Below are positions 34,194 through 45,738 of a DNA stretch of 64,000 nucleotides, piece by piece. Source of the DNA: Eutypa lata (taxonomy: Eukaryota; Ascomycota; Sordariomycetes; Xylariales; Diatrypaceae); NCBI GenBank assembly GCA_022661535.1, contig JAKULF010000005.1:3658001-3722000 (forward strand). The letters run 5' to 3'. The notes below the pieces were generated by a model. That model searched no databases. It saw nothing but the letters and a program-made list of their open reading frames with translations, and was not told the DNA's origin. Position 1 is the stretch's first letter; every line of letters begins with the position of its first letter. The position numbers were made by a program, and so were the translations under genes.

Positions 34194-36929
34194 GATCCTT
34201 TTATGATGGCAATTCGAATGAATCTCTGATGGACGTGCTTTGGTATAAAATTCAATTAGAGTTCTTGATACAGAGGTCTTGTTCCACGATATAGATGCTG
34301 GGCAATAACTACTATATATAGGTCACGAGAATTTCCATATGCTATGTACGGGTGTCGCTTTCTCCGCCTAGCTGATACAGTGATACCTGTTAAGATGTCC
34401 ACATGTCAAAACGTAAGAAAATGAGCATTTTGACTGCATATTTGGGCTAAGAACGCCACACAGAGCAGATGCTGCGATATATTGTAGGAAAACTACGCCA
34501 TGTGTATCGTGTGATAGTGTCCTCCTGATCTCGTCCCAATTGATGACTCGAACAACAACCTGGCTTATGCCCTTTCCATTGACATCGACAGTTCTGGCCG
34601 ATAGAAATATCATCCAATTATATAGTCTTTAGGCGCCAAAGCTTAAGCACACAGGCAGACTTCTCATAGCGTGATTGCGTTAGCATTATACCCAAAATCT
34701 TTGTTGGTGGTCAGCTCAGAAGACGATTGGAATTGAATGAAAGTCTTATTTACTGCGTAGCATGTAGTTGGCTTGCTAATAGTGCCCGGATAAGTGATGA
34801 GGTTGTGAGCAACACCTTTGAAGTTTAGAGTAAGTGATTAAAAGTAAGTTCCCTATAATTATCTAATACGCTGAATGCTAGTTGGGTAATAACCGAACAA
34901 GTTTGGCCATAGTTGTTCCACCATCATCAATGCTTCGTGCGATTGTAACAATCAACCCCAACTGCTAGCTGGCGCCAGCGAAGGTTGGAGGAAATGCTGG
35001 AGTGATCACATCGTCGTATTCATAAGCTTATAGATGTGTGGCTTGTCTGGATCAAGTATGTTGCCTACAGATGGATTGAAGCAGATGGTACTGGAGTAAA
35101 TAAATAACTAGAAGGGTGGTAAGTTCCCAAGATACTGATGGGAGCTGGTTTCTAATTACCATGGAGAAGGCATAACATTGTCACTTGAAAATAACAAAAG
35201 CAAAATAGGAGTCTAAACCATCTCAAAGCAGCTGAAGACAATCTTAGCATCGTTCCTTATTGTAAACAGAATCGCACAATATTGCGGTCATTTACCACGT
35301 CTCCGATCATTTTCTACGGGAATAGAAATTTAGAATTGAGTTCCCACTGGGATCGGAAAGATTCACGGATTATTCAAATTGACATGTGCCAACGTACACA
35401 ATCTATAATTGAGAGAGATGAAATTAATAATGGTCATAGCTTCCGTGTTATTTGGTTGACTACACAATTAAATGTGGGCTTACGGTAAGATATATAACTA
35501 CACATATAGCCCAAAGGAGCCTCTCAAAGATATGTTTCAGGTATGCACCTGAGGCTTAAATACGTGCTTTCAAATCAATTGCTTGTAAGTTGGGAATTGG
35601 GCCAAAAGCCCTCCTTTCAAAAGATATCTTCAATGACTCGTTGCTTTCACTGTAGGACACACATCGCATGAAGCTAAACCGAAAAATACATTGTTGAACC
35701 TTCTTGTAGAATTCTACACTTCATTGCAACACCGAGAAGTATATGTGAGCGACAATTGATAACTCTCTAGACTTACAGCGAACATTGGAGACTCCAGGGC
35801 TTCCTTGCTATATGCCGGAATCTTATCGTCTCTTATTACCTGAAGTATGGAAAGGATGGGATATTGGACAGAGAATCTAGGAATAGCTTCATTTCTTGCT
35901 AGACCGTATTCCCGAGATAACGGTGGAGCTGGATGTGGAACGTATGCTGTCATCGATCGACGTGGACGGATTCCGCCGGACCATCTTATTTGTATGGGAT
36001 ATGGGAGAGATCGCCGATTAGGGTGGCCTGGCATGCCTGGGGATTCATGCTTTCTTGTCTCTCAGCGACCATGGCGACTATGTATGATTTCCTAGGTGTA
36101 TGATTCAGGCCTAATAATTTCCGAATCGCTTCATGAGTTTCCCTCGCAGGCTTGTAGGTGTTAGCTTCTAAATAATATATACATAACTAACCCCGACCTC
36201 CAGCGGTTTCTTCGCAAAAAGATTATCGCTGGAAAACCCTCACGACATAGCTGACTAGTTCCCAATCCCCTGCAATCTTTTCAGGGGCTCTTCCCTTTGA
36301 GGGAAAATGAGACTTCTCGGCATGCACGAATGTGGCAAGCTCGAGCCGTATTCGGAACCGTTGCATCGGATTCCAGACCCGAATCTTAAGACAAACAAAG
36401 GGTGGATAGAGTTCGCACACGGCGGGCCGCGGTTCTGGAATCTGTGAGCTGGGCAAACGGGCGACTAAAATTGCTGATCTTAATACGGCGTAATTCATCT
36501 ATACTTGTCCCAAGTTTCTACCCTTACCTATAGGCCACGATATATGGGAGGATAACGCGGAAAACACCTATGGGTAATTATGGGTTACACACGTGTACCT
36601 CAATTACCACTAGGTCGGTTGGCCAATCAAGAATATTGTTAACAACATGGGGGGTCCAGCCTCCGGCGGATCCGGCGCTATTGACATTCCCTGGCTGCCT
36701 GGGCTGCTGGGGCTCTTCCACTTCCACGTGAAAGCTGAGCTGATCATGCATCGTGACACACTGACTTATGATTGGTTAACTATGTATGTAGTGAGTTACC
36801 TATCTCTCTCATTTATGTGTGTGTATGTTATCTACCTAAACCTCGTAACCATATGTCGCTCAAAAATGCAAATTGTAAGATTGAATGCTATAACTAATAG
36901 TAAAGCCCCATGTGATATCCCCGCTATGC
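34194..36929. other. Intergenic spacer, possible degenerate coding fragment
   Basis: 2.7 kb with no supported gene. One minus-strand open frame (36034-35714, ATG start, Pro/Arg-rich, 106 codons) has mildly protein-like composition, but no known motif or splice support. The rest is A/T-rich. Confidence 0.5.
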
Positions 36930-38048
36930 CTATACCCGCGACAAAGGAAAACTTAGCAAAGGCATTGAAAAGAGACCCGCCATCCAGAAAAACCACAACT
37001 TCTTCCAAGCCCGGTCGTCCCCATCGTCACCCCTAGATAAGAAAAGATTCGCGACGAGTGCTACGGCCGCGATCCCAGCCGGGGCCCCTCCTATCCACCC
37101 TGCTTGCCAGAACCAGCAGGATATCTCTGTGAATCCCCACACGCTAAGAGCCGCTAGCAGTCTCGCGTTCGTATCACCAATCGCAATAGGAACGGTGATC
37201 CGCCCCGACGCTCTATCGCCTTCGACGTCCCGGAAGTCTTGAACGTGGCTGGTGATGGCGATAGCACCCCCGATAATCAACAACCAGGCAGTGGACGTGC
37301 CCTGCCCGGAGAACATCGTATGGCCCGTGGCGACTTCCAGGGGTCCGATCAGGAAGCATGGGATGCCTAACCCGTTGAGGATGTTCTTAAGCAGGGGGTC
37401 GTCGCTACCGCCCCACTCGTTATACCAGAGGCAGAAAACCGCCTCGAGCAGGCATGGCACCAACCCCCCGCAGGTGAGGGCAATGATCAATGTGATGGGG
37501 TACATGCAATACAGGACCAGGGTGGCCTGCTGCACCGTAAGTCGGCCTGCGGGGAGGGGGCGCCAAGGTTTGTTCAACGCGTCCTCGTCGACGCCGCGCC
37601 GCTGGTTGTGCAGGTTGAAGAGGAACAGGTTGCTCCACGACCAGAGCACCATCGCGGGGACGGCCGCGAGTATCTGCGCGAAGGATAGGTTGGGCCCCAT
37701 GGAGAAGACGGAGGCGACGGGTGCGTTCAGGGCGGCGAAGAAGACCCCGATGGTGGTGATGTTTTTGACGTCATTGCGGATGAAGAGCCACGCCGTCTGA
37801 GCGTGGTAAAGGAACCGCTGGATATGTGGCGACGAAGCAGATCGTAGGGCGAATTGGCGAGACCGGATGATGGCCTCGGGCGTTGGGATGGCTTGGACGA
37901 CCGCCATGGCGAAGGTTAAGAAACTAGGTGATAAGGAAAGCATGAAGGATAAGTCAAGAACATCGAAAGAATAACGGAGCACACTTGTTATACGTGTTTC
38001 CTCATGGCTCGAGAAGGCTGTGGTGAAAGAAATGCCGGCAACAGCCAT
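36930..38048 (-). CDS. UbiA-family integral membrane prenyltransferase or terpene cyclase
   Basis: Intronless, 372 residues from ATG at 38048. A polytopic membrane protein with about eight hydrophobic helices. The two Asp-rich motifs of the UbiA superfamily are present in altered form: first NLHNQRRGVDEDALNKPWRP at about 145-163 instead of NDxxDxxxD, and second DFRDVEGDRASGR at 271-283. KPWRPLPAGRL is typical of a fungal subgroup related to membrane-bound terpene cyclases. Such enzymes bind a prenyl diphosphate through Mg2+ held by these Asp residues. Met at residue 48 is an alternative start closer to the usual family N-terminus. The nearest enzyme genes are a P450 about 9 kb away and a multipass membrane protein about 6.5 kb away; a shared pathway is only a guess. 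Confidence 0.82.
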   Translation of the reverse strand: MAVAGISFTTAFSSHEETRITSVLRYSFDVLDLSFMLSLSPSFLTFAMAVVQAIPTPEAIIRSRQFALRSASSPHIQRFLYHAQTAWLFIRNDVKNITTIGVFFAALNAPVASVFSMGPNLSFAQILAAVPAMVLWSWSNLFLFNLHNQRRGVDEDALNKPWRPLPAGRLTVQQATLVLYCMYPITLIIALTCGGLVPCLLEAVFCLWYNEWGGSDDPLLKNILNGLGIPCFLIGPLEVATGHTMFSGQGTSTAWLLIIGGAIAITSHVQDFRDVEGDRASGRITVPIAIGDTNARLLAALSVWGFTEISCWFWQAGWIGGAPAGIAAVALVANLFLSRGDDGDDRAWKKLWFFWMAGLFSMPLLSFPLSRV

Positions 38049-40140
38049 CTAAAGAAATAAAAACGGGAATGCCATCACTATAAGTCCTCATGAACTGCGG
38101 TCCACAGCTGACACTAGTCAGCAACAGGATGCACCTATGAATGAACCAATTTTCGGCTATCTTTTGGGAAGGTAAGGGTGGTACCCGGTCGACCGTTATC
38201 TCCCGTAAGATCAATCCATATGAGGGATAACTCGAAGTGTATAGCACCCAATTAATATGCTGTTGGAACGCGGGTTAACAAGCGTTGGATGATCTGCAGA
38301 TGGTTTTTCCAACCGCCAACAGTCTGGAACAGGGCAAGTAGGCGTCGTATATTTATATCTATCTGCGGCCAAAACTAATATAGGGATCCACCGGGGCTGT
38401 AAAACTGTTCCTTTGTAGTAGGGAGACCGAGAGTGTAGTGGGCCTAGTCCAGGGGGGAGAAATGGAGCCACGATATTAATCTTATAAAGCCTGACACTAT
38501 CCTCTGCCTCTCTTACGATTGCCTTGACTCGAATCAAGCTCATATTAACTAACAGCAAAGACCAGCACGGACCTGATTACGGCACTAGAAGTCCATATGC
38601 TAGTTAACATACATAAGGTTTCTGTCAAACATGTCATCTTTTCTTTTTTTTTTCGACCCCAAATGAAGATGTGTTCCGGATCAAATTTTCAACCGAATGA
38701 AAAATTAAGGTTATCGACCCACGCAGATCATATGGGACCCTAACCAAATATCACCAACGGGTGCCTGTTAGAGACGAACGCGGCAGAGCCGTGTTTCGGG
38801 CCGCTCGAAAAGGGTAGTGAGCCTCATTGGTCGCCTGCAACCGTTGCAATGCAGCCCGTGGAACAGGAACACCTAACTGCATAACTAGTTGATACGGTAC
38901 CATTCAATCACATGCTGGCAACGTCGTGCTCTTCATGCACATCGCTTGGTGGGCCCTGCAGCGAATTCTGCAAAGATGCGAAAATTGGGAGGAAAAAATG
39001 CCTCCTGTGACGAACTTATCAGCCTATCATTCCCATTCTGTAACCCACTCCCCCCTTCCCACGCTTTCAATTCTTGGAATCCACTTTCTTCTTAGTAAGA
39101 GTATGCAAACCTAGAAAAAAATCGTAAGACCTGCCCATGACATGCATCTACCTATCACCTCATCGTTGCCACGCGGATCGACTGGGTACGTAAGCAACCC
39201 TGACACCACGCCTGATTACTAGGCAAGCCTAGACAAGCTAGATCATCTACCCATGATGTGATTTAAGTATAGTTAGCTGATCTTAAGCGGTGTGGGTACT
39301 CTGCAATGCGTGCACCTTTCTGCTTTCCAAACCAACTCTGAACCAACTCTTCGAAGTCCTTTTCCGACTTCATGGCCCTCGTTAGTCTAGCAGTCTAGTT
39401 AGTTTAGCACTAATGCGACTTTCCCGTTGTGGCTTAGGATCGGCAGGGTATTCTTTACGCGACGGATGCCAAGACGGATAACTTATCGGTAGGTCCTTTT
39501 CGACTACGAAGTACCTAGACTAGGACCTTACCGATTTCCTGTACGCGTACGGCGCGAACGAGAACAAACCCATTCGACTCAACACCAAAAAGTAGACGAC
39601 TTGTATATGTTCAGAAGTCAATGATAACTTCGTTCCTTATCCGTTGCGGTTGGAGCCGCCTTATTTAGGGGGTGAGAGATTACCCAATCATACAGAGCGG
39701 GGCTACATATGTCCGTTGATCGTCATAGGCACCGCGCTTCTTTTATTCGTACGTGGTATGTAGATATTATCTAGATGCCATGTGAAGACTTGGGGACCAT
39801 TTTGAGGAGTTCAGAAAGTCTAGTGTATTATCGGGAATCCAAGCCAGAAATATCATCTGGCTACATAGGTTGATATCCCACTACAAACGCCTGAATGGTG
39901 ACGTCTGAAACCGCACTCTGTTTGACCTGGTGGCTCCAAAGACACTGTTTTGCTATATTGGCTGAATCACCTGACCTCTCACACATCAGTTTTAGTCAAT
40001 AGTCAAGACTTTATGTTGTTTCTGCATGCTCCATTTGGCTATCCACTATCAGCTGAATGCATTGGATTGGTCTATAGGGCACTATTAATACAATGCAACC
40101 CATCATGTAGCCTACTCATGGAGTGAAAACTTCCTTAGAC
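38049..40140. other. Intergenic spacer
   Basis: 2.1 kb, no supported gene. A short T-rich tract lies at 38640-38654 and TACCTA-type words at about 39140-39540. Open frames are short and unsupported. Confidence 0.55.
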
Positions 40141-40758
40141 CTAAAGGCGCACTATCATGGAATAATTGTATGCAACGACGACCAGCTGTAGTTTAGTATA
40201 CTCAATATTAAGTCGCCATGCCCAAAGGGATGTCCGACCAACGGCCGCATGATGATAACTAACTAGCAGATCAATAATTTTCTGTAAGTAGTTGGTCGAA
40301 AGCTTGGAGGATCCCCAAATTGCTCCAATCACATTGTTCCACAGCCCAAGACTAATTGCCTTTCGGGCAACTAGCCGGTTGGCTACTAGAGAGAATTGTT
40401 GCTTCTGCTGTCTTGTGGCCGTTGATCGGATAAGCACAGAGACAAACAGGCCATCACATATATAGTGGAATATTATATGGATATGCAGCACCTGCTCTAC
40501 CAATACCATGCCAGGTGGCTTACCAACATCTATCGTGGATGTGACGGTGCAGAATGCAAGGACTAATATACCACTGCAACACTGAAGCAAAAGTGAAATG
40601 CTGTTAGCCCGGAAGATAACCATCTTGCATTGCCTTCTATAGCGGACATATACGTCACTCCAGGCCGTTTCAGTAGGCTCCTTGGGTGAGTGGTGCTCGC
40701 CATTAATTGCTTTTTCATCTGGTACATATTGATTACTTCTCGTATAATCTACCTTCAT
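40141..40758 (-). CDS. Hypothetical membrane protein
   Basis: Uninterrupted 205-residue frame from ATG at 40758. I do not recognise a family. Residues about 52-75 (NSISLLLQCCSGILVLAFC) and about 90-112 (LHIHIIFHYICDGLFVSVLI) are hydrophobic enough to span a membrane. The rest is mixed, with a charged N-terminus (residues 1-45) and a Gln-rich patch (TRQQKQQF). Introns cannot be excluded; the C-terminal third has weaker coding character. A TATATAAA box on the same strand at 40928-40921 stands 163 bp before the start, and this promoter region has an inverted duplicate at 41.3 kb. That supports the frame being, or having been, a transcribed gene. Confidence 0.42.
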   Translation of the reverse strand: MKVDYTRSNQYVPDEKAINGEHHSPKEPTETAWSDVYVRYRRQCKMVIFRANSISLLLQCCSGILVLAFCTVTSTIDVGKPPGMVLVEQVLHIHIIFHYICDGLFVSVLIRSTATRQQKQQFSLVANRLVARKAISLGLWNNVIGAIWGSSKLSTNYLQKIIDLLVSYHHAAVGRTSLWAWRLNIEYTKLQLVVVAYNYSMIVRL

Positions 40759-40819
40759 GTGAGCTATTTATTGTCACTAGGCTATTGTTATATCATTGTC
40801 ATCGATGCAGGCTTCACAA

Positions 40820-40930
40820 GCTCTCAGGTCTATGTATCGCAGAGTGAAAGGGAGGGATCAAATTTCAGGGTGAATATATATATATGACCATTAGCGCGTG
40901 GCTCACTACATCTCAAGGCCTTTATATAGA
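40820..40930 (-). repeat. Inverted promoter duplicate, left arm
   Basis: Read on the minus strand from 40930 it begins TCTATATAAAGG, then ATGGTCATAT, ATTCACC, TGATCC and TTTCACTCTGCGA in this order. The right arm has the same words in the same order on the plus strand. The TATA box points at the gene 40758-40141. Confidence 0.75.
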
Positions 40931-41294
40931 TCGTGCGCCTTGTCTCCGAATCTTCCTACCTCTTAAAACCTTGGTCTACACCTTATATACCCTGATAGCA
41001 AGTTAGGTTTATGTGACGATATAGGTAGGATGGGGACGCATCTATTAATCTTCACAATACCGCGAATGGATGTATATTATATTAGAGAAAGTAGTGAATC
41101 AATCAATCTACTTGAGTGGCCCACATGACAGAAGGCTCTACTTATTGTATGATAGTAAAATGCCTTGTCATAACAACAGCTCTAGGACATTCGTCCGGAT
41201 CTCCAAGGTGATATCTTCCTGTCAGGGTATGAGATGTAGGCCAGTGATTGAGGCGAAGACTAAGTAGGAAGCTCCGGTAGCAAAGCTCCGGCGA

Positions 41295-41415
41295 CCTATA
41301 TAAAGGAGGCTTCACTCCCTTGAGTTATAGTGAAGCAGGTGTCAATGGTCATATCTATTCACCCCAAGCTCTGATCCATTCATTTCACTCTGCGACACAC
41401 CTTCACCTGACACTT
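41295..41415 (+). repeat. Inverted promoter duplicate, right arm
   Basis: CCTATATAAAGG, then AATGGTCATAT, ATTCACC, TGATCC and TTTCACTCTGCGA, collinear with the left arm apart from an extra ~9-nt insertion after the TATA box and a 4-nt deletion in an AT run. The TATA box (41297-41304) points rightwards to a region with no recognisable gene. Confidence 0.75.
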
Positions 41416-41877
41416 CCTACAGTACAGTAAAGACCTGTAAGGCACCCCCAGTAGCAGTTTAAACAGTTTCAGGCAACTCCATCGAATAGGTTGAGGCAGC
41501 TGTGTCCAGGGTAGTAGGAGCAATAGCTAGGTAATTAGAGTAACTAAATGTTGGCATGTTATGATTAGTAGGAGTAGATGCTGGGCTGAAAAGGTATTCA
41601 GCTTTGAGGATTACACCTCGGGGTGTGATAGAATGAATTACGTATAATTATTATAACTTTTCTTAGGTATCTTACAAAATACAAATCTGAAGGTCGCCCA
41701 GTGAGTACTACCGAGTCGTTAGGCTGGAATAGGACAACCATCAGTCTAAGCTATATACACGGAAGCCAATCAGTAACACGCCTAGGAGCTAATGATTCCC
41801 CCCACCACTCCTACTCACATTAAGAGTCCACAGGAGTATTTGGGATGTGCAAGACAGCCTTGCAACAGCCCCCCTTT

Positions 41878-43311
41878 CTATTTCCAGTTCCCATCCGCTC
41901 CCCTCGTTTGCATCTCCCAATCCCGCAGCTGTTCCTCGTCCGGCTCCTTGGCCGGCTGTGGCTTCCGGGCGTCCGAGACCATCACAATATCATGCTGCAC
42001 GTTGATCTTGCTCCACCCCTGCCGGCTGTTGGCGGACGCGGAGGCTCCCGTTCCCTTGCTGGTGCTCCCGATCCGAAATACGCGTTCGATGAGCGGGCGG
42101 TACGTGATCGAGCAGCCGGCCACGATGGCCGTGCACATCTCGAGCTGCGAGAGGATCCCGACCATGACGTTGTCCCCTGGCGATGTAAAAATAAAGTTAA
42201 CAAAACAAGGGGTTCTCTCTCTCAGAAGCAGGAGAAAATTATGGGATATACATATGTATATATATATGTATGTAGGCGAAGACTTACAGCTAGAGTCCCA
42301 GGTTACGATGACCTCTCTCGCATAGAACAAACGAGCTATACTGACAACGAAAGCCCTGTTCGTAGATTACATATTAGCACCAGCCTTGACAATCGTTCAA
42401 ACCCACACTTTTTTTTCTTCACCTAATTAGTTCAAAACCGTACTTACATCGAACCAGCCACGAACGCGCCGGATAGGAAGACCTTCCTCCGCGTGGACAT
42501 CTGCAGCTTCCAGAGGAGGGGCATGGGGGCGGCCAGCATGGCGAAGTCGATGAAGATGTTGAAGATGCCGATGATCAGGGTGACCTTGCCGTAGTCGATG
42601 CAGTGGCCCGGGACGGTGGTGTCCCAGGACCTGCGGACCGGGTAGCAGTTGAAGATGCTGGCGAAGAAGGCCGACAGGGCCCAGGACGTGACGATGGCCC
42701 CGACCAGGTACAGGACCTTGTGGAACTGCTTGCTGGGGAAGATGCGGTGGTACTGCGCCAGGATCGAGTACTTGATGAACGATATCCCCCAGACGTAGAA
42801 GCTCATGTCGAGCAGGTTATTCTGGACGGGGCGTTAGTGTCATCATCATCGTCGTCGTCGTCGTCGTCGTTGTCCATCATAGTCGATGTTGCACTTTCAG
42901 GGGCTTATGATGATGATGATGAGGTGGGGAAAAAACTGACTATCGCAAACGCTCTTATATTGGTGACAAGCAGCACGTGTCGTCCCTGACCATACCGTGT
43001 ACTGAAACTGAACGATATAACGTACAGCAGGTACATAAGCTGCGCAGATATCTGGATGTTAGACGGTATTGCGGCAACATAATATTTATTTATTTAGGGG
43101 GGGGCTGCAAAAAACGTACGTAGCCAACGAAGAGGCAATAGTCATCTTTCCCTAGACCGAAACCGCCCGTACGGCGCGAGATAAACCGCAAAATTACAGA
43201 TATCGTCGAGGCAGCGAGACAGATGCCATTGGAGATGTGGATTCCGGGAACTCGGGTCTCGTCGATGTGTTCCTGCATCCACAGGATTTGGTCTGCGGTG
43301 GGAACGGCCAT
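41878..43311 (-). CDS. Fungal rhodopsin-domain (PTH11-like) integral membrane protein
   Basis: Five exons on the minus strand: 43311-43120, 43039-42941, 42821-42448, 42355-42288 and 42176-41878. All phases fit and give 343 residues. Seven hydrophobic helices are expected. Family-typical segments are FGLGKDDYCLFVGY in the first helices, YGQGRHV after helix 3, DMSFYVWGISFIKYSILAQY, NIFIDFAMLAAPMPLLWKLQM, and WDNVMVGILSQLEMCTAIVA followed by TYRPL, which ends the domain. The cytosolic tail is polar. Members of this group are membrane proteins of unknown ligand, some related to the PTH11 receptors of plant pathogens. The ATG at 43311 sits in ACCATGG context and directly abuts a TGGA repeat; an open frame continues upstream without ATG. 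Intron 2 carries trinucleotide repeats. Confidence 0.85.
42841..42872. repeat. CAT/CGT trinucleotide microsatellite in an intron
   Basis: CATCATCATC followed by repeated GTC/CGT units inside intron 2 of the rhodopsin-domain gene; a second ATG/ATC-type run lies at 42906-42922. Confidence 0.85.
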
Positions 43312-43354
43312 GGTTGGATGGATGGACGGACGGATGGATGGATGGATGGATGGA
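43312..43354. repeat. TGGA tetranucleotide microsatellite
   Basis: About ten TGGA-type units, some variant (GGAC), starting next to the start codon of the minus-strand rhodopsin-domain gene, i.e. in its 5' UTR. Confidence 0.85.
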
Positions 43355-44604
43355 GACGAGACGAGACCTCTTCCCGGTGTTCTGGGACGATACGACACTA
43401 ATTCTCCCAAAAAGAATGTCTGTCTGCCACTACAGCAGAGGGAGGGGAAGAGAGGAAAAGAGAACAGACGATGAATAGCTACCGGCAGTGGCTTTTTCTT
43501 TGTGGAGGAAATACTACCACCTTTATGGTTCTTACTAACTAGTAAGTGAGCGATCTGCCCGCTAGAGATAAAGTGCCCGCCAAATAGGGATTAAGTGATC
43601 ATGGTTCTAGTCAGACTAAAGGAGTATTTTTCCGGCAGTTGCCATTCCAGGCGCCCCATATGTGTGGTGACAGGTATGATGCATGCATGTAAAAAAGGAG
43701 GAGCTTATAGAGAGATTTTTTGCCTCCTCTATAGGCAATGAATGCAAAAACATCCCAGAAGCGAAGTCCTCCTTTTGGAAGTGTGATCCAAACCCTTTAT
43801 AATGACACCTAGCACATGTGGTAGCCGTCCATGTTAAGGTTGCATTGTATATGGGCACTTATTATTAAGGAAGAGAGGGGTGACATTCCTGCGTACTTAT
43901 GGGGGGGGGGGTTCGGTAATAGATGCCTACCTACGTCTAGACGAACCTTCACGGGAGAATGTATGTATATGGAGAGCTTACATCAGAAAGCGTGTAAGCA
44001 AGCCTTGGAGAAGAAGAGTCAATTAATATCCAAATTATAGCACAATATGATGATTTAGTCGTGGCTTTTTGGTGTTCCTTTGTTCGAGTTGATACTGCCT
44101 ATAAACTGACTTCTTTTAGGTATACTAAAAAAGGCACCACACGATGCCCACGTTCTCCATGAATTCAGGGAATAATTTCTTGATGCATGTCCTCCGATGC
44201 AGATATCCATGTAGTGTATTTCGCATTGGGGGCGGAGTTTATAGTTCAATGCCTCCACCCGGGAAGTGGAGGCCGCTAAAGAACCTAACAGTACGAGAGA
44301 TCCAGGACAAAGCAGGGGGATGTTGTTAACTGCCTACTTAGTACCTATGTAGGAATTCAGGATGCGGCAAGGGGGATGTTAGCGAGGCTTGGCAACCCGT
44401 GGTTCAACCAAACGATAGTTGTTATTCTTTCCAGATACGATTTTCCTTACGCTCATTCATCGTATTTTATTGTATTTTGCCAGCAGGCAGCACATTGTCA
44501 TACACATCTCTCTCTTAATTCTTTTTGGATATCGCCACTATCAAGGTATCATTACTACGACTCATCATTCCAATCAGCTAGAACTAACTCCCTACCTAGC
44601 TACT
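43312..44604. other. Intergenic spacer between divergent membrane-protein genes
   Basis: 1.3 kb, no supported gene. It begins with a TGGA repeat and has a G run near 43902-43911. Confidence 0.5.
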
Positions 44605-45738
44605 ATGGCTTCCGCAGGAGTCAAAGCCCGGCGCGCTGCCGCATCAGTGCCTTTTCTTCTCATCGCCGCCTGGTGCTTCCGCACTATGGACATCGACAAG
44701 CTGGTGTTGAACCAGCAGCCGTTCGTTGACTCCGGAGTGATCGAATGGGATGGTGGGAAGGTCACGATCCTCGACCACTTTCACCATGTAGACATCCTGG
44801 ACACGATATGGCGTGGCACCATGGCAACGTTCTCCCCGTCTACTTTTGGCTACGATAGCATTGCCTCGTGGCAGATGTTCTCCTTTCTTACCGATCTCGG
44901 ACCGGTGTATGCGGTATGGATCTTAGAGTCCTACCGTCCTGCAAACGCCTGGACACCGGCATATTTGTGAGTCTATCACGAAGAACTTCGTTATCAGTGC
45001 GGGGACTAATCCATGTGATATTATAGTCCCACGTTTTTCAGTCTTGCCGGCCAACTCTTGGGTCTTGGATCAGTAGCTCCCTTTTTCTATTTCCTATGTT
45101 TCGCCTTCGGCCCCACGGCGTCGGAACTTTCCAGGTCGCCCGTCCAGAATAGAACGGTACGGCAAGGGGTTAGTGGACTCCTACTGCCGATTGTCTTCCT
45201 GTTTCACACGGCGGAGGTCTTCGCCATGTTCCTTGCTCCCGAATACACGACTCGTCACTTCTGGACCTGGGCGTGGCAGCTGTCTCCTTTCTGGATCGGA
45301 ATCACCCATTTGGTTCTTTCCAAGACCATCGCCCGACCTCAAGCAGCCTCCAAAGTCACCTCCTCCACGCTAGCGACGCCGTTGAAGACCTTGCTTCTGG
45401 TGTTGGGCACCACCTCAGCCGCGGTGTGGGGTTACACATTGGTGTTCTCGCCTCACTCACTGCCGACGATCTTCTTACCGGCATGGGAACCACAGACTGA
45501 GTTTGTCGCACATTGCAGAACGGCGCTTCAAGCCGATAACCTAGCGGTCTTTGGTAGCTCGTTGCTGTGGCTGGTATATTCTTCGTTTGATCTTTATACT
45601 GCCGGGCTCTTGGGAGGCGATTGGATTCTCCATGTTTTGCTACTCCCTGTCATCACCGCCTTTGCCGGGTCTGGGGCTGCTCTCGTCTTCGGCTGGTATC
45701 TGAGGGAGAAGGCGCTAGCATCACCCACAAAGAAGTAG
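44605..45738 (+). CDS. Multipass membrane protein of unknown function
   Basis: Two exons, 44605-44966 and 45027-45738, with a 60-nt intron (GTGAGT..TATAG). Phases fit and give 357 residues. About eight hydrophobic helices are visible (for example SVPFLLIAAWCF, LLLPIVFLFHTAEVFAMFL, LKTLLLVLGTTSAAVWGYTL, LLWLVYSSFDLYTAGLLGG). A polar, His/Asp-rich loop HFHHVDILDTIWRGTMATFSP follows helix 1; its conserved look (charged HFHHVD plus W) suggests a functional site facing one side of the membrane. I do not recognise a named family with certainty. The arrangement recalls small polytopic proteins of fungal terpenoid gene clusters, but this is a weak impression. The start ATG lies in a favourable context. 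Confidence 0.72.

Larger units (their letters stand above)
40759..41877. other. Spacer with inverted promoter duplication
   Basis: Contains two diverged inverted copies of a TATA-containing segment (40820-40930 and 41295-41415, listed separately). No supported gene lies between them or to the right up to 41877. Confidence 0.5.

Noticed and set aside
41792..42426. Plus-strand frames opposite the rhodopsin-domain gene
   Set aside because: They oppose exons 4-5 of a gene whose five exons splice in phase and match a family.
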